Below are positions 63,245 to 64,000 of a stretch of 64,000 nt of DNA, piece after piece. The stretch covers positions 1 to 64,000 of the forward strand of contig NZ_PPSK01000014.1 in assembly GCF_002903165.1 (NCBI RefSeq). The letters are read 5' to 3'. Every line of letters starts with the position of its first letter. Position 1 is the stretch's first letter. Below the pieces are notes generated by a model. That model had not been told where the DNA came from, made no database searches, and was given only the letters and a program-made list of their open reading frames with translations. Origin of the DNA: Halopseudomonas oceani (GTDB taxonomy: Bacteria > Pseudomonadota > Gammaproteobacteria > Pseudomonadales > Pseudomonadaceae). Made by a program: the position numbers and the translations under genes.

Positions 63245-63883
63245 ATGCGTGCGTTGTTCAGCGTTGCCCTGATCTGGCTGCTCGGCAGCTTTGCTCTGGC
63301 CCAGGCCCAGGAGGCCACCTATCAGGAAGGCGTGCATTACGTGGTCCTGCCAAACCCGGCTCCCACCCAGGATCCGGACAAGATTGAGGTCGCCGAGCTG
63401 TTCTGGTACGGCTGCCCGCATTGCTACGCCTTCCAGCCGACCATCGAAGCCTGGTCCAAGACTCTGCCAGAAGACGTCAACTTCCGCCCGGTTCCGGCCA
63501 TGTTCGGCGGACTGTGGAACAAGCACGGTCAACTGTTCTACACCCTGGAAAGCCTCGGCAAGCTGGAAGAAACCCATGACGCCGTGTTCAGCGCGATTCA
63601 CCGCGAAAGGAATCATCTCGACAGCGAAGACGCCATGATCGAATTCCTCGAACCCTATGGCATCACCCGGGATCAATTCGAGCGGGCCTGGTCGTCGTTC
63701 GGCGTCAAGAGCCGCGTCGAACAGGCCGGACGGCTGGCCCGCGACTACCGCGCCACCGGCGTGCCTTGCCTGATCGTCAACGGCAAATACCGCATCGAAG
63801 GCAAGATGGCCGGCACCTTCGAAAACATGCTGAAGATTGCCGAGTACCTGGTCGAGCAGGAACGCCAGGCCAACCAGGGCTAA
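63245..63883 (+). CDS. dsbA: Thiol:disulfide interchange protein DsbA
   Basis: 212-residue periplasmic disulfide oxidase. ATG at 63245 follows GGAG by 7 bases; signal peptide ends LAQAQEAT. The active site is CPHC (Cys57, Cys60) with the cis-Pro loop TGVPCLIV. Position next to cytochrome c4 and engB matches Pseudomonas. Confidence 0.96.
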   Translation: MRALFSVALIWLLGSFALAQAQEATYQEGVHYVVLPNPAPTQDPDKIEVAELFWYGCPHCYAFQPTIEAWSKTLPEDVNFRPVPAMFGGLWNKHGQLFYTLESLGKLEETHDAVFSAIHRERNHLDSEDAMIEFLEPYGITRDQFERAWSSFGVKSRVEQAGRLARDYRATGVPCLIVNGKYRIEGKMAGTFENMLKIAEYLVEQERQANQG

Positions 63884-63886
63884 ATC

Positions 63887-64000
63887 ATGCTGTCCGTCGG
63901 CAATATCAGCTCGACCCGCACCACCCGGGGCCACATGGCACCGGGTGAGCTGCGGATCAACAGCCAGTGCCAGACCGACCAGCGCCCCCTCCCGGAAATA
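63887..64000 (+). CDS. 5' end of an unidentified gene cut by the window edge
   Basis: Open frame of 38 codons from ATG 63887, 3 bases after dsbA, reading to the window end (begins MLSVGNISSTRTTRGH). No ribosome binding site is obvious and codon use is only fair. In Pseudomonas an endonuclease/exonuclease/phosphatase-type gene can follow dsbA; I cannot confirm that here. Confidence 0.4.
   Translation, partial: MLSVGNISSTRTTRGHMAPGELRINSQCQTDQRPLPEI

Noticed and set aside
1-64000. CRISPR array, prophage, insertion sequence, tRNA or rRNA
   Set aside because: No spaced direct repeats, transposase, integrase, phage structural gene or RNA-gene pattern was seen on either strand.

Overview
The window looks like a chromosome segment of a pseudomonad (Gammaproteobacteria, Pseudomonadaceae; possibly a Halopseudomonas- or Stutzerimonas-like lineage, which I infer from gene content and high GC). 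Several blocks match Pseudomonas gene neighbourhoods from general knowledge: gamma-carbonic anhydrase/prlC/yheV, the coxBA-ctaG-coxC-SURF1-ctaA-cyoE-sco cluster, znuBC-zur/znuA, and thrB/DUF2782/polA/engB/cytochrome c4/dsbA. No rRNA, tRNA, CRISPR, transposase or phage gene was seen.

Layout. 1-1.3 kb: tail of a type IV pilus-like locus (GspF/PilC-like membrane protein plus a pilin). 1.7-3.4 kb: a chemoreceptor. 3.4-15.9 kb: a double heme-uptake island. A leftward unit encodes an ECF sigma factor, a FecR anti-sigma factor and a TonB receptor of heme-receptor type. A divergent rightward unit encodes a second ECF/FecR pair, a very large TonB receptor, a secreted hemophilin-like hemophore, its Slam outer-membrane translocon, a heme oxygenase and a DUF454 membrane protein. 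Fur-box-like sites lie between the two units and inside the second. 16-21 kb: an exported protein of unknown function, an SDR enzyme, a small lipoprotein, and a convergent pair of two-component proteins. 21-25.8 kb: a third TonB receptor with PepSY, DUF2946 and a 51-residue small protein. 25.9-28.6 kb: a Zn/Cd/Pb P-type ATPase with a divergent CadR regulator. 28.6-39 kb: a DUF533 protein, an NAD(P)-binding protein, a response-regulator/TPR protein with its histidine kinase, a second DUF454 protein, an ammonium-transporter/PAS/GGDEF/EAL fusion, a CurA-type reductase and a membrane GGDEF protein. 39-42.7 kb: gamma-carbonic anhydrase, prlC, yheV. 43-51.6 kb: the aa3-type cytochrome c oxidase locus with its heme A and copper assembly genes. 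51.6-54.7 kb: the zinc uptake regulon with a Zur box. 54.7-64 kb: DUF457 protein, NCS1 permease, thrB, DUF2782, polA, an ErsA-like sRNA with an AlgU-type promoter, engB, cytochrome c4, dsbA, and the start of one more gene.

How it works together. The strongest biology is the hemophilin system. Slam would export the hemophore, the large receptor would bring its heme cargo into the periplasm, FecR and the ECF sigma factor would report receptor occupancy, and HemO would break heme down to free iron. The hemophore, Slam, large receptor and HemO combination is known from Acinetobacter (HphA/HphR/HsmA/HemO). Its presence here next to a second ECF-controlled heme receptor is the most notable item. 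The ErsA-like sRNA and the Amt-GGDEF-EAL fusion follow.
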